64,000 nt of DNA from Deltaproteobacteria bacterium. GTDB lineage: Bacteria; Lernaellota; Lernaellaia; JACKCT01. Numbering within the stretch: position 1 is the stretch's first letter; every line of letters begins with the position of its first letter. The stretch lies in contig JAOSJX010000002.1 of assembly GCA_027493875.1 (NCBI GenBank), positions 1-64,000 of the forward strand. Direction: 5' to 3'. Made by a program: the position numbers and the translations under genes. Positions 1 through 9,686 of this stretch are shown here, one piece after another. Below the pieces are notes generated by a model. The model made no database searches. It was not told the origin of the DNA and was given only the letters and a program-made list of their open reading frames with translations.

Positions 1-1177
1 ACGTCGGGCGTCGTGAAACGCCAGGGCGTTGTCGGCAAAAGCGACGCGACCGCCGTCGCCCGGCTTCGCAAGGCGGGCGCCATCCCGATCGGCGTGACCA
101 ACACGCCCGAACTGTGCATGTGGATGGAGACGAGTAACCGCGTCTACGGGCAAACGAATAACCCGTACAACACCGGGCGCATCGTGGGCGGCAGTTCCGG
201 CGGCGAAGGAGCGATTGTCGGGTCCGGCGCCTCGCCCTTCGGACTCGGCTCCGACATCGGCGGCTCCATTCGTATGCCCGCGTTTTTCAACGGCGTCTTC
301 GGCCACAAAGCGACGGGCGGCGTGGTCCCCGGAACCGGCCAGCACCCGATGGCCACCGGCCCGGCCCTTCGCTATTTGACGACCGGTCCGATTGCGCGGC
401 GCGCCGAAGATATCTGGCCGCTGCTCAAAATCGTCGCGGGCCCGGACGGCCTGGACGAAGGCTGCCGCGACGTCGCCCTCGGCGATCCGTCCAAAGTCGA
501 TATGAAAGACCTGCGCGTGTTGGTGGTCGAAAGCGACGGCCGAAACGACGTGCATCGGGATTTGCGCGCGGCGCAGCGCCGCGCCGCCGACGCCCTCGCC
601 GCCAAAGGCGCGGCCGTCGAAACGCGCGAAATTACAAGACTGCGAAACGCATTCTTCATCTGGTCGTCCATGCTCTCCGCGGCCGGCGGCCCGAGCTTTT
701 CCGAAATGCTCGGCGAGGGGAACGCGGATCAAAACCGGACGCGAGTTGGTGAAGTGGATATTCGGCGCGTCGGACCACACGATTCCCGCGTTGATCCTGA
801 CGATTTTAGAACTTTTCCCCGATCTCACGCCGCGGCGCGCCGAACGGTTTGTCGAAGAGGGGCGGCAGCTCAAACAGGATCTTGTCGACGCGATCGGCGA
901 GAACGGCGTCATGCTCTATCCCCCTTACACCGCGCCCGCGCCGCGCCATCATTGGCCGGTGATCGCGCGGACCTTTCACTGGGTCTACACCGCGATCCTC
1001 AATATGATGGAGGTCCCCGCGACGCAGGTTCCTCTCGGCCTCAACGACGAGGGCCTTCCCCTCGGCGTTCAGGTCGTGGCCGCGCACGATAACGATCATT
1101 TGTGCGTCGCGGTGGCGATGGAACTCGAGCGGGCGATGGGCGGCTGGGTGCCGCCGCGCCTGGGCTCGTGGGACTGA
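1..1177 (+). CDS. FAAH2-like amidase, 5' truncated and frameshifted
   Basis: This is an amidase-signature-family serine hydrolase that cleaves amide bonds by a Ser-cisSer-Lys mechanism. The GGSSGG loop (cis-Ser) and the GSDIGGSIRMP nucleophile-Ser motif are visible near the left edge. The catalytic Lys would lie before the window, so the 5' end is missing. The frame changes once between about 717 and 734, near gggg and aaaa runs. After that point the other frame (KTGRELVKW, then TIPALILTIL, then TQVPLGLNDEGLPLGVQVVA) gives the normal C-terminus of fatty-acid-amide-hydrolase-2-like proteins. The stop lies 3 nt before the LmbE gene, so the two are probably co-transcribed. The family is clear but the substrate cannot be told from sequence. 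Confidence 0.85.
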
Positions 1178-1180
1178 ACG

Positions 1181-2071
1181 ATGAAGCGGACGATACTGGC
1201 TCTTCTCGTGGCGTCGGTGTTCGTATCCTGTGCGGGTTATCAAAAACTGCGCCGGCCGATCGCCACGCCCCTCGACAATTTGCTCGAACTTAACGTGCGG
1301 ATCATGTGGGTCGCCGCGCATCCCGACGACGAAAGCATCGCCGGCCCGATTCTTTCCAAAGCCGCCGCCTACGGCGACCCGATTTACATGCTCGTCCTCA
1401 ACCATGGCGACGGCGGCGAATGCAATCTCCCCGAAGGCTGCCTTCCAACCCTCGCGGACGTTCGCGGCAAGGAGCTTGCGAAGGTCGCCGAACTCTACGG
1501 CGCGACGCTCCAGCACGAGTGGTACTGGAACGCTCCCCTCCCGACCGAGACCTTTCCGAAGCGCCATGAGATCGCCCGGAAGTGGCGGCGCGAGGGAGGC
1601 GATCCCACGGTGGTCGTCGCCAAGGCGATCCGCGATTTCAGACCCGATGTCGTCTTTGCTCTGTCGCCCATTCGCGGCGGCACCGGTCACCCCGAACATC
1701 AACTCGCGGGACGTTTCGCGATGGCCGGGGTCCGTCTCGCGGCAAGCGGTGATGCGGATCTCCCCGGCAAGCCCTACCGCGTTCCTCACTGCTATCATAT
1801 CGTGAACAAGGCGCCGTTGTTCCGATTGTTCGGGCTGGACGATCCCCTGCCCTACACCGAGCGCTTCGACGTTCGCCAGCCGTGCAAAAACGGTATGACC
1901 TGCGCGGAAACGGGCGCTGAAAACACCAAGCCCCACCGCACGCAGATCCGGGACATGGGCGCGATGCGGAAGATTCTCAAACTCCTCGACTATCTCTATC
2001 TCTACCGCATCGATCCGTTCACCGAAGTTCTGGACCCCTACGAACCGGTCGAGGAAGGCGGGATGACCTGA
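1181..2071 (+). CDS. LmbE/PIG-L family deacetylase lipoprotein
   Basis: This is a zinc-dependent N-acetyl-sugar deacetylase-type protein of the LmbE/PIG-L family. The metal and catalytic motif AHPDDE lies at residues 46-51 and the second metal motif GHPEH lies near residue 170. The N-terminus MKRTILALLVASVFVSC is a lipoprotein signal with the lipidated Cys at 17, so it should sit on the envelope outside the cytoplasm. At 296 aa it is slightly longer than cytoplasmic homologues because of the signal and a C-terminal extension. The reading frame is intact. It starts 3 nt after the amidase stop and converges with the GH31 gene. The substrate is unknown. Confidence 0.85.
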   Translation: MKRTILALLVASVFVSCAGYQKLRRPIATPLDNLLELNVRIMWVAAHPDDESIAGPILSKAAAYGDPIYMLVLNHGDGGECNLPEGCLPTLADVRGKELAKVAELYGATLQHEWYWNAPLPTETFPKRHEIARKWRREGGDPTVVVAKAIRDFRPDVVFALSPIRGGTGHPEHQLAGRFAMAGVRLAASGDADLPGKPYRVPHCYHIVNKAPLFRLFGLDDPLPYTERFDVRQPCKNGMTCAETGAENTKPHRTQIRDMGAMRKILKLLDYLYLYRIDPFTEVLDPYEPVEEGGMT

Positions 2072-2074
2072 GAT

Positions 2075-4241
2075 CTACCACGTTCGGCCGAACAGGTCGG
2101 CGCCCTTGCGGATGTACAAAGGAATCCGGTCGAGCGGCGCATCGGCCGTGACCGTCGCCGGCCCCGTGATGGTGGTGTCGGGGTCCCAATAGTCGGCGAA
2201 TTGTCCGTCCGGAATATAAACGTCGCGCTCGCGCCGTCCGATCTCCCAGACCGGCGCGACCAGAATATCCGGTCCGAGCATGTACTCGTCCCACATTTCG
2301 CGCACCGCCGGATCGTCCGGATGATCGAACACGAGCGCCCGCGCGATCGCCCGGCCGGATTCGCCCGCGGTCATCGCCAGATCGTAAAGATAGTCGACGA
2401 GCTCGTGATGCAACTCGGTGTACGTTTTGTAGATCTCGATCATCTCGGTGTCGTACGACGGATCGGTCGGCATGTCCCACGGCGCGTGCGCGCCCTGCCC
2501 GCCGATTTCCATGAACGGCGTGAACGCCGAAAATTCGAGCCACCGTGCGAACACCTCGCGGTCGCGGAATTCCTGGTAGCCGCCCGTGTCCGACATCCAG
2601 ATCGGAAAACCCATGAACGCCGCGTTGAGCACCTCGATCATCGCGCTGCGCAAGCCGAGATCCGTCGGCTGCCCGCTGACGTGTCCGCGCGTATCGCCGG
2701 CCCAGACCACACCGTATTGTTGGCTGCCGTTCCATCCTGCGCGAAATTTGTTGACGAAATCGTCGCCCCAAGCCTCTTGCATCGCCTCGAAATAACACCG
2801 CTGATAAAGAAGCGGATAATCGTTGCGGACTTCGGCACCCGTGCGTCCGTCGTGGTAAATGTTCCACCAGAACGACGGCTGCGTCTCGTCGCCGCGGTCG
2901 AGCTTCCAGCCGTGAATGCCGTTTTCCGTCACCCAGTTGTACAATTTGTTTTTCCACCAGTCGTAGGCGTCCGGATTCGTGAAATCTATATGATCGTCGC
3001 TCCCCGGCGCGTGGTAGCCGAACTGATCCGCCTCCCACCCGTTCTGCCCCGGCAGATCGCCGATCGCCCACGGCGCGCCCCATACGATCAAATGGTAACC
3101 GCGCGATACGAGCGAATCGATCATGTCGGACGCATTCGGAAACCGCACCGGGTCCCAGGAGAACTCCGCAAATCCTTGCGCCCCGGGCGTGTACGGGCGG
3201 TCGATCATGTAGTTGCCGATGGGAAACGCCAGGTCTTCGTACATCAACACATCCTCGGCCACTTCGCCGTTGATCGAATGGCCGTCCAGATCGCCGGCCA
3301 CCGGCGCGTGCTCGTCGCGCCACCGCCAATGCTTGAACGCCCATTTCGGCGGAACGTACGGCCGCCCCGTTTGCTCCGTGTACAAATCGAGAATCTCGTC
3401 GTGCGTCGGCCCGTAGGCGATGTAATACGTCAGCGCCGGATCGTAACCGGCCGCCGTGTTGAAAACGAAACGCAACCGATCATTCACCAGCGCGCCGACG
3501 TCGTGCAAGCCATAGAAGGTTGTATCCACCCAAAGTCCGTAACCGCGGCTGGAATGATAAAACGTCGTATACAAGCCGATGGTCCCCTGCACGACGATAT
3601 CGAGGATCTGTCCGCGCCGGTTGATCGAACCGACCTCTTTTGGGTTGGATTCACTCTCGCCCGGCAGACTGTTGATGCGTTCGATCAATCCGTAAATCGC
3701 TTCATCTTCGAAAAGCTGGACGTGCTGCCCCGGCCAGAGAAAACCGCCGGTGTCGTCGAGGGACAAAGCGATGCGCGAGGAGTTTGCCCGAGACGAAACG
3801 GATATTGACCCGCGCGCGCGTCCCCTCCGTCGTCATGTAATAAAACGTGCGGCCGCCCTCGCCGTCTTCCTCGTGCGCGAGAAAATTCGCAAGACGAAAG
3901 AGTTTGCCGTCGCGGTAGTAAAACAGATGGCTTTCTTCGCCATAGCGGTAGCTTTCCGTCACGATGCCTTTGTCCGGCGCGGTCAACCGGTAACCGAAAG
4001 GATTGAAGTGGACGGTCAACGTGAGGTCGCCGCTCTCGATCGTGAATTCTTCGTGCGTTGCCGGGGACTCGGCCGTGTCGTCGTCGGCCGCGCTGTCGTC
4101 GTCGCTGGAGGAATCGTCGTCGAACCCCGAATCGTCATCGGCCGCGGAATCGTCGTCGTCATCGCCGCACGAGCAAGACGCGGAAAACGACAACATCGCC
4201 GCCAGAGCGGCCAGCAACAGGGCACGCAAAATAATCCGCAT
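2075..4241 (-). CDS. GH31 alpha-glucosidase-like lipoprotein, frameshifted
   Basis: This is a glycoside hydrolase family 31 enzyme, probably acting on alpha-glucosides or related glycans at the cell surface. The start at 4241 (MRIILRALLLAALAAM) is chosen because GAGGA lies just upstream and a lipobox (FSASC) follows. A low-complexity Asp/Ser/Ala spacer comes next. Conserved GH31 features are WKLDRGDE with the nucleophile Asp and VWAGDTRGH with the general acid. Two ORFs overlap with a single frame change near 3775, where VSGKLL joins IALSLDDTGG. Total length is about 720 codons. It converges tail-to-tail with the LmbE gene. The substrate is inferred only from the family. Confidence 0.87.
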
Positions 4242-4351
4242 AACGTCCTCCCGCCGGTGAATCGAGGGCCGCATCTTAAAACGGCTTCTTTCCAAGCGAA
4301 AGCGCGTCTGGATTTTCAAAGCCCCCGATTTAGCCGAAGATACGGTCTCTC

Positions 4352-6136
4352 ATGATCGTCTTCAAAAATATCCGCGTCCGCCCCGAGAAAGCGACGAACG
4401 ATCGCCCCCACGACGCCGAAGTCCGCTGCACAGTATTGACCACGACGGACGGCGCCAAACTGCGGTCCGTGCGCGCGGACCTAAGCGAGTTCGGTGGGCC
4501 CATCGAACAGGCGATGACGCTCGACGGCCGCGAGCGGCTTTCCTCGACGATGGAAGGGGAATATTCCGCCAAATTCCGGATTAACGAACTGGCCGACACC
4601 GGCACGTACGAGATTCCGCTATTCGCCCTCGACACCGAGGGGACAAGCGGCCGACGCACGGCCCGTCTCCCCGTGGAGTACCGACGCCCGAGCGGCCTCC
4701 CCCGCTTTACCGACGACAACGGTTTTTCCGCGTTGGCGAGGGCCGCCGGCGCGCGCGTCAGCGCCGTTTCGCGCGTTGAAATTCTCTGGGACGGAGACGC
4801 CGCGTTCAAACGCCGCCTGCTATTGATCGAAAACGCGAAGAGACAAATCAATATCCAAGTTTATCTGCTCGTCCCCAACGGACGAATTCGCGAGATCACC
4901 AACGCGCTGATGAAAAAAGCCGAGGAAGGCGTCGAGGTGAATCTTCTCGTCAACACCGACACGCAGCTTCCCAGCTCGCCCTTCGCCGGATTGCGTTTCA
5001 AGGTTCACCGCGTTCTCCTCGATCTCGAAAGTCTGTCGAAGACGCTCGAAAGTAAAATTGCCGCCAAAGAGGACGTGAGCGGCGAGGAGCTGCTCGATCT
5101 CGTCAAGAAACTCGGCACCGGTAAGCGCGGCGTCAATCTGGTGATGTTTTCACGCCAGTCGCTGCAGAGCTTGGGCGATCGCCGGCCATCGGAAAACGAG
5201 CATGCCGTTTGGGTCCGCAATCTCGTCGGCACCGGCGAGGTGGAAAAGGCGGTCGTCTCGACGCTCTCCGAATGGGCGTCGCCGTTTCGCGGCGCCGGCG
5301 GATTGCCGTCGCTTCCGCTCCTCGACTACGCGATTCACGACAAACTCATGGTGGTGGACGGCGAGCGCGCCATTATCGGTGGACGGAATCTCGACGAGCG
5401 ATATTTCTCCCCGTGGGTCGATCTCGATCTTTATCTCGAAGGTCCCGTTGTTCACGATATCCAAGCGGGGATCGTGCGTTCTTTGAAAGAGTTTTCGCGA
5501 TCCGGCACCACGACCCTCCCGACGCGCCTCCCGAGACCGGCGGTCTCCCCGCCGTTTTTCTGTCAGTCGCGGCCGTGGGACCGCGAGAACGCGCCGCTTC
5601 ACCTCCTCGTCCGCGCGATGCAAATGGCGCGCGAACGGCTCTTCATCAGTTCCCAGTATGTCGTCCTGCCGCCGGGGTTGCTACGCGACGCGCTGCTCGA
5701 CGCCGCGGAGCGCGGGGTGGACGTACGCCTTCTGACCAATTCCCACCGTACCGGTTCCGAAATCGGGCTCGCCACGGGTTTCCTCATTTCGCTGAATTAT
5801 TTTTCCGATCTGCTCACCGCGGGCGCGCGGATCTTTGAATTTCGCGGCACCGACAATCCGGAAGAGGAGCAACCCTACTACCACGCGAAGGAATTTCTCG
5901 TGGACGGGCGCGTCGCGATCGTCGGATCGTTCAACTTATCGGCGCGCAGTTGTTACGTGGAATCGGAGAGTCTTATCGCCATCGACGACGCGGCCTTGAC
6001 GGGGGATCTGGAACGGGCTTTTCTCTCGCGGCTCGACGCGCGCGCCGATGAAATCACGCGCGCGAAATTCACGGCGTATTGGGACGAACACCGGACGGCC
6101 GCGCAGCTCGCCAAACGCGCGGAGATTCTTTACTGA
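4352..6136 (+). CDS. phospholipase D / cardiolipin synthase-like protein
   Basis: This intact 594-aa protein has two HKD motifs: HDKLMVVDGERAIIGGRN near residue 328 and HAKEFLVDGRVAIVGSFN near residue 510. The pair defines the PLD phosphodiesterase/transphosphatidylase superfamily, which acts through a phospho-His intermediate. The N-terminal 130 residues form a beta-rich domain without HKD features, possibly an immunoglobulin-like or substrate-recognition module. No clear signal peptide or membrane segment is present, unlike classical cardiolipin synthases. No good Shine-Dalgarno precedes the ATG. Its 3' end overlaps the convergent SGNH hydrolase gene by 68 bp. It could be a lipid-modifying enzyme or a nuclease-like PLD. 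Confidence 0.85.
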   Translation: MIVFKNIRVRPEKATNDRPHDAEVRCTVLTTTDGAKLRSVRADLSEFGGPIEQAMTLDGRERLSSTMEGEYSAKFRINELADTGTYEIPLFALDTEGTSGRRTARLPVEYRRPSGLPRFTDDNGFSALARAAGARVSAVSRVEILWDGDAAFKRRLLLIENAKRQINIQVYLLVPNGRIREITNALMKKAEEGVEVNLLVNTDTQLPSSPFAGLRFKVHRVLLDLESLSKTLESKIAAKEDVSGEELLDLVKKLGTGKRGVNLVMFSRQSLQSLGDRRPSENEHAVWVRNLVGTGEVEKAVVSTLSEWASPFRGAGGLPSLPLLDYAIHDKLMVVDGERAIIGGRNLDERYFSPWVDLDLYLEGPVVHDIQAGIVRSLKEFSRSGTTTLPTRLPRPAVSPPFFCQSRPWDRENAPLHLLVRAMQMARERLFISSQYVVLPPGLLRDALLDAAERGVDVRLLTNSHRTGSEIGLATGFLISLNYFSDLLTAGARIFEFRGTDNPEEEQPYYHAKEFLVDGRVAIVGSFNLSARSCYVESESLIAIDDAALTGDLERAFLSRLDARADEITRAKFTAYWDEHRTAAQLAKRAEILY

Positions 6137-7202
6137 CGTCCCGATCGTCCCCATCGAAACCGAACAACGAGAGTTCGGCCGGCGCCCGGCGTCCCTCCCT
6201 CACCGTCACGCCGCCGAGCGCGCGGAACATCACCTCGGCGTAAACCTGACTGCCCAGGTCGCTCGGGTGCACCTCGTCGATCAGGTAGTCGTCGAGCCAC
6301 TCTCCGTCGTGCGCGGCGAGCATGTCGGCGAGGAGGACGCCGTCCGTCGCGCCGACAATGCCGCGCACGAGGCGGAGCGCGAGATCGAGAACCCACGAGG
6401 CGAAATCGGCCAGATCGCCGACGTACGGCGCGATGTAGCTGCTGTTGGCGAAATTCGGGTACACCGCGTAGAGCACGTCGCAATCGGGATTCGCCGACTG
6501 AATCGCTTCCACCAGATCGACGACGCGCGGGATCACTTCGACGACGTACTGCGGGTTATCGAGAAAATTCATGAATATTTCGAGCGGATCGTACGGCGGA
6601 CCGCCGGGCGGCAGATAGATGTCCAGATCGTTCCCCCCGACGGTGATCGTCACCAGATCCGCGTCGGCCAACTCGGGAAGCAATCGATTCTCGAAGTAAC
6701 CGCGCGACGATCCCGGCAGCCAGTCCCAACTCGCGCTGCCGCCGACGTGCAGGTTGACGACCTCGGTCTCCACGATCGTGTCGAGGATCGCGCCGAGCCG
6801 CTCCGGATAGGGATCGCTTCCCGTCGCGCCGATGCTGTCGCCGACGGCGACGATCTTCACATGCCCGGAACGCACCGCGTCCATCATGCGTCGAGGATGG
6901 TTGGTCGATGTCGCTCGATAGGTGTCCGGGACATCGACGTCAAGCAGATAGCGCCCGTCGCCTACATCGGCAAACGCGAAACGACCGGAAGCGCTCGTCA
7001 CGGTCGTTCGCTCGCTTTCGAATCCGAGCAGCGCCACGTCCACGCCCGGCATCGCCGCGTCCTCGGACCCGAATTCCTGGACATACGCCGAGCGCGAACT
7101 CCCGTCCACGTCGCGGTACACGTAGCCGCCGACCGTATCGGCGAGCGTCGGAACGGCCACCACGAGCGAAACGGTAACAGCGAAGAATTTCAGATCGCGC
7201 AT
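6069..7202 (-). CDS. secreted SGNH/GDSL hydrolase with N-terminal Ig-like domain
   Basis: This intact 377-aa protein has a signal peptide (MRDLKFFAVTVSLVVAVPTLA). An SdrD-B/carboxypeptidase-regulatory-like beta domain follows at about residues 24-95 (GYVYRDVDG, ASGRFAFADVGDGRY). The SGNH hydrolase domain has GDSIGATG at 121-128, GGND in the middle and DEVHPSD near 307, supplying the Ser, Gly/Asn and Asp-His active-site blocks. It should act as an extracytoplasmic esterase or lipase. Its 3' end overlaps the PLD-like gene by 68 bp on the opposite strand. Upstream lies a repeat-rich intergenic region. Confidence 0.85.
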   Translation of the reverse strand: MRDLKFFAVTVSLVVAVPTLADTVGGYVYRDVDGSSRSAYVQEFGSEDAAMPGVDVALLGFESERTTVTSASGRFAFADVGDGRYLLDVDVPDTYRATSTNHPRRMMDAVRSGHVKIVAVGDSIGATGSDPYPERLGAILDTIVETEVVNLHVGGSASWDWLPGSSRGYFENRLLPELADADLVTITVGGNDLDIYLPPGGPPYDPLEIFMNFLDNPQYVVEVIPRVVDLVEAIQSANPDCDVLYAVYPNFANSSYIAPYVGDLADFASWVLDLALRLVRGIVGATDGVLLADMLAAHDGEWLDDYLIDEVHPSDLGSQVYAEVMFRALGGVTVREGRRAPAELSLFGFDGDDRDVSKESPRVWRAARPSGVRPNTP

Positions 7203-7580
7203 GGCGTGCTCTTACGCGGGATCGTATTCCAGAATTCGCGCAGCGTAAATCAGGACGCGATCGGTTATTCGGCTAGCCACGCCGAAGGCGTGGTTATCCG
7301 GTTTTCCGGTTATCCAGTTATTCGGTTTTTAGGTTATTCGGTTATCCGGTTTTCCGGTTATCCAGTTATTCGGTTTTCCGGTTATTCGGTTGTTCGGTTG
7401 GATAGTTTTTCGGCTGGCCACGCCGAGTCGTGGTTGTTCGGTTATCCGTTTTTCGGTTTTTTTGCTAATTCGGTTTTACCGCGGGGCGGCGAAATCCCGA
7501 TTCACGACGGAAGGACTTTTTGGCCCCGGGGCGAGTAAACCAACGCGCAAATGTGGGCGGCCGAGAGAGAAACGTCTTAA
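7203..7580. repeat. intergenic repeat tract with palindromes
   Basis: No gene is supported here. The tract is built from variants of GGTTATTCGG/GGTTATCCGG. A 38-nt unit beginning GGTTATCCGGTTTTCCGG occurs at 7292-7329 and again at 7340-7377 with no visible mismatch. Two small hairpins flank the tract: CCACGCCGAAGGCGTGG at 7277-7293 and the related CCACGCCGAGTCGTGG at 7418-7433. The spacing is too short and irregular for a CRISPR array. It may be a dispersed extragenic palindromic element or a slippage-prone simple repeat. Confidence 0.6.
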
Positions 7581-7786
7581 ATGACAGAAAGCGCAGATTT
7601 AATGGGTGACTGTCCCCTGTTTCCTTACGGCCGCGAGCCGAGCGGCCTGTCCTTGGCGCGCCTGAACAAGGCGTTCCCGCTGGAGTGGGAAGAACAACGT
7701 CGGGATCTCGGTTTTTCGGAATCACCGACTCGTCCCTGAACATCCGCCGCAAGAAGTCCTTGCCCAAGCGATTTGTCTGTTGGACA
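7581..7786. other. non-coding stretch before the nuclease gene
   Basis: I see no supported gene. The text contains a GGTGACTGTCCCC-like phrase and C-rich/G-rich blocks. ORFs on both strands have no recognisable domain. A GTG in frame at 7685 could extend the downstream gene, but that extension looks non-coding. Confidence 0.35.
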
Positions 7787-9029
7787 ATGTCGTCGAAAGA
7801 AATCTGGAGATTCTTCTTGCGCTTACGCCTCCAGTTGATTGCAGACGAATTCGCCGAAACGCTTTCAGACGAAATCCTCGCTGGTGGTCTATCTTTGGTC
7901 GATGCCATTGAACGAATTCTAGGTGACCATCTAGAAACGTCCGTATTGAACCTCTTCGGAAATCGGCTCATCAAGGCACCTAGAGCTATCGTTCACCCTT
8001 TTTATTATAAAAATCAGTTCGAAAAATATGTCCGGGCTTCGCGAGCACGGGTATCAGACGTGGTACCCAGAGGTGCATTTTTCGACTCGGAAGGGGGACG
8101 ATCTTGCCATTGAGGAAGTCGAAACAGTCGGGTTCGATCTAGGGGCGATTCAATACGGACATGGGATTGAATTGGCCCACCAATACGCTCGAAAAGAACT
8201 CAAGACACAAATAAACCATCGCGTCCGGCTGAACGAGGTCAAGCTTCCATCGGAAATATTTACTGAGACGACCAAGAAAATCGAAACAAAAGGCCTACTG
8301 AAACAGCCTTTCATCGCAAATCTCTGCGTCGGTCCACAACTCAACGGATTCCGAGTAGTTTCCTTTGACCACGTGCTGACCGGAGAGAGGCGATTTTGTA
8401 GCTGTCATATCGGTGCGCATCAAGAAATGTTAAACGATGCGCGTAAGCACCTGTCGTCCTACGCTCCAGGCTCATGGCCGCACGGGGTCATTGAACTGCT
8501 CGAAGGTGCTGTCTACGAAGATTCCATTTGCCACTTTTGCGTGGCGAGCATTCACGGTGAAGAAAGGCTTGTCGACTGGTACGGAGATCAAATCCAGACA
8601 TATTTTGATCCATACGTAGACCTGCTGATTCGAGGAGAAAAAATGGACCCTCGGACAGCTGACGCCGAGGCGAAACGTCGACTGGCGCTAAACCGGTGGG
8701 TGCGTGAAGCTGAACTGTATCGTTTAGTATCAAAATTATTTCAGTCGCAGAAAATTATGCGAGAGGCATCCCCAACATGGCTCGGTCGGCAGCGGTTGGA
8801 CATCTATTTACCAGAACTTTCGCTTGCCCTTGAGTATCAGGGAGAGCAGCACTTCCGGCCGATCGAGGCATTTGGAGGTGACGAGGCGTTCGCCAAGAAT
8901 CGAGAGCGAGACGAGCGGAAGCGAGTGCTGTGCAAGGAAAACGGTGTGACCATCGTTGACATCAGGTTCGACGAGAATTTTACGCTGGGGAGTCTACGGT
9001 CGAGATTGCGGCGATGGCTCACTGACTGA
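7787..9029 (+). CDS. PD-(D/E)XK-like nuclease-domain protein, frameshifted
   Basis: I do not recognise the whole protein. The C-terminal about 90 residues (RQRLDIYLPELSLALEYQGEQHF, then a basic stretch, then NGVTIVDIRF) match the Vsr/type II restriction-like PD-(D/E)XK fold, with Asp in DIY and E-x-Q in EYQGEQ. Cys pairs (FCSC, CHFC) in the middle could bind metal. An upstream ORF in another frame (MSSKEIWRFF to KNQFEKYV) joins at about 8025 to GLREHGYQTWYPEV, so one frame change is assumed. The gene is clearly more AT-rich than its neighbours and lies between repeats and tRNA-like remnants, which suggests horizontal transfer. The start at 7787 is a guess and no good RBS is seen. Confidence 0.6.
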
Positions 9030-9079
9030 TGGCTGTAGGCCTTCATATTACTCTGCTTTGTGACGAGCGTTCGTTTTGC

Positions 9080-9146
9080 CACTCCGCGCGGGAGTCGAAC
9101 CGCGCCTTGGCACCCCCTTTCGTAAGTGCTTGAAAAATAAGCACTC
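9080..9146 (-). other. tRNA-like 3' remnant
   Basis: On the minus strand the text reads as a 7-bp stem with 7-nt loop (AGTGCTT ATTTTTC AAGCACT, 9125-9145) followed by a T-arm-like GCGCGGTTCGACTCCCGCGC (86-105 of the 9000s). The T-stem pairs perfectly if one C of the CCC run is removed, consistent with the indel errors elsewhere. No D-arm or 5' acceptor strand is seen, so this is not a complete tRNA. It directly follows the AT-rich nuclease gene and could be an attachment-site scar. Confidence 0.35.
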
Positions 9147-9262
9147 CCGTCTTGTTGACGAGTTGGCCGAAGTCACGAAGATTCAGAGAGGAGAGAGAAA
9201 AAGGGCGTTTTCGGGGGCAAATGTGGGCTTTTCGGGGGTAGACTCGTCACGCTGCGCGGTTG

Positions 9263-9550
9263 TCATTGTTTATACCTCCGACTCAACCCGTGAAGCGCGG
9301 CCACATTCCCGCTTATTAATGCTTCCTTCTTCGCTCTGGACCATCGTTTGATCTGTCGTTCGCGTCGAACTGCTGCTGTCTCACTCTCGCAAACTTCGGT
9401 ATAGGCCAATACAACCGGTCGGCGTAACCTGGTGAAATTAGCCGCTTTTCCGTCGTTGTGCGCCTGTACGCGCTGCTCGACGTCCGATGTTGAGCCGACG
9501 TAGTAGCTGCCGTCGGAGCAACGGAGAATGTAAACGTAAAAATCATTCAT
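9263..9550 (-). CDS. GIY-YIG nuclease family protein
   Basis: This is a 95-aa single-domain GIY-YIG endonuclease-like protein of the YhbQ/UPF0213 type. The N-terminus MNDFYVYILRCSDGSYYVGST carries the YVY and YVG halves of the GIY-YIG motif, and the Arg in RRERQIKRW follows. Length is normal for the family. The reading frame is intact. It sits just downstream, on the same strand, of a large palindrome and a tRNA-like 3' end, unlike the usual chromosomal context. The cellular target is unknown; structure-specific nuclease activity is known for some relatives. Confidence 0.85.
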   Translation of the reverse strand: MNDFYVYILRCSDGSYYVGSTSDVEQRVQAHNDGKAANFTRLRRPVVLAYTEVCESETAAVRRERQIKRWSRAKKEALISGNVAALHGLSRRYKQ

Positions 9551-9587
9551 GCCCTTCGATGCGCTCCCTTTGGTCGCTTACTCAGGA

Positions 9588-9659
9588 CACCATTCGACTC
9601 GCTCGAAAAGTTGGCCTGCCATGAGCGAGCGAGAACCGTTTCGAGCGAGTCGAATGGTG
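9588..9659. repeat. large palindrome, 21-bp arms
   Basis: CACCATTCGACTCGCTCGAAA (9588-9608) is the perfect inverse of TTTCGAGCGAGTCGAATGGTG (9639-9659), with a 30-nt loop. The arm contains TTCGACTC, the same core as a tRNA T-loop. On the minus strand the palindrome begins at the CCA of the adjacent tRNA-like sequence and ends 37 bp before the GIY-YIG start codon. It could act as a recombination substrate or a transcriptional hairpin. Confidence 0.8.
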
Positions 9660-9686
9660 GAGGTGGCGAGAGTCGAACCATCGTCC
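9655..9686 (-). other. tRNA/tmRNA-like 3' end with encoded CCA
   Basis: The minus strand reads GGACGATGGTTCGACTCTCG followed by CCACCTCCACCA. That is the layout of a tmRNA or tRNA 3' end (GGAC, T-loop TTCGACT, acceptor strand, CCA). The T-stem is not fully complementary and no matching 5' acceptor strand (GGAGGTG) is found upstream, so this is a decayed or captured 3' fragment. Integrative elements often carry such fragments as attachment cores. Confidence 0.45.

Noticed and set aside
2201-3808. 535-aa plus-strand ORF
   Set aside because: Antisense of the GH31 gene, which has clear catalytic motifs on the other strand.
7262-7474. possible CRISPR array
   Set aside because: Units are too short, variable and without distinct spacers; no cas genes nearby.
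6048-7538. 496-aa plus-strand ORF
   Set aside because: Shadow of the SGNH gene running into the repeat tract.
7465-7974. 169-aa minus-strand ORF
   Set aside because: Basic, no recognisable domain, overlaps the repeat and the opposite nuclease reading frame.
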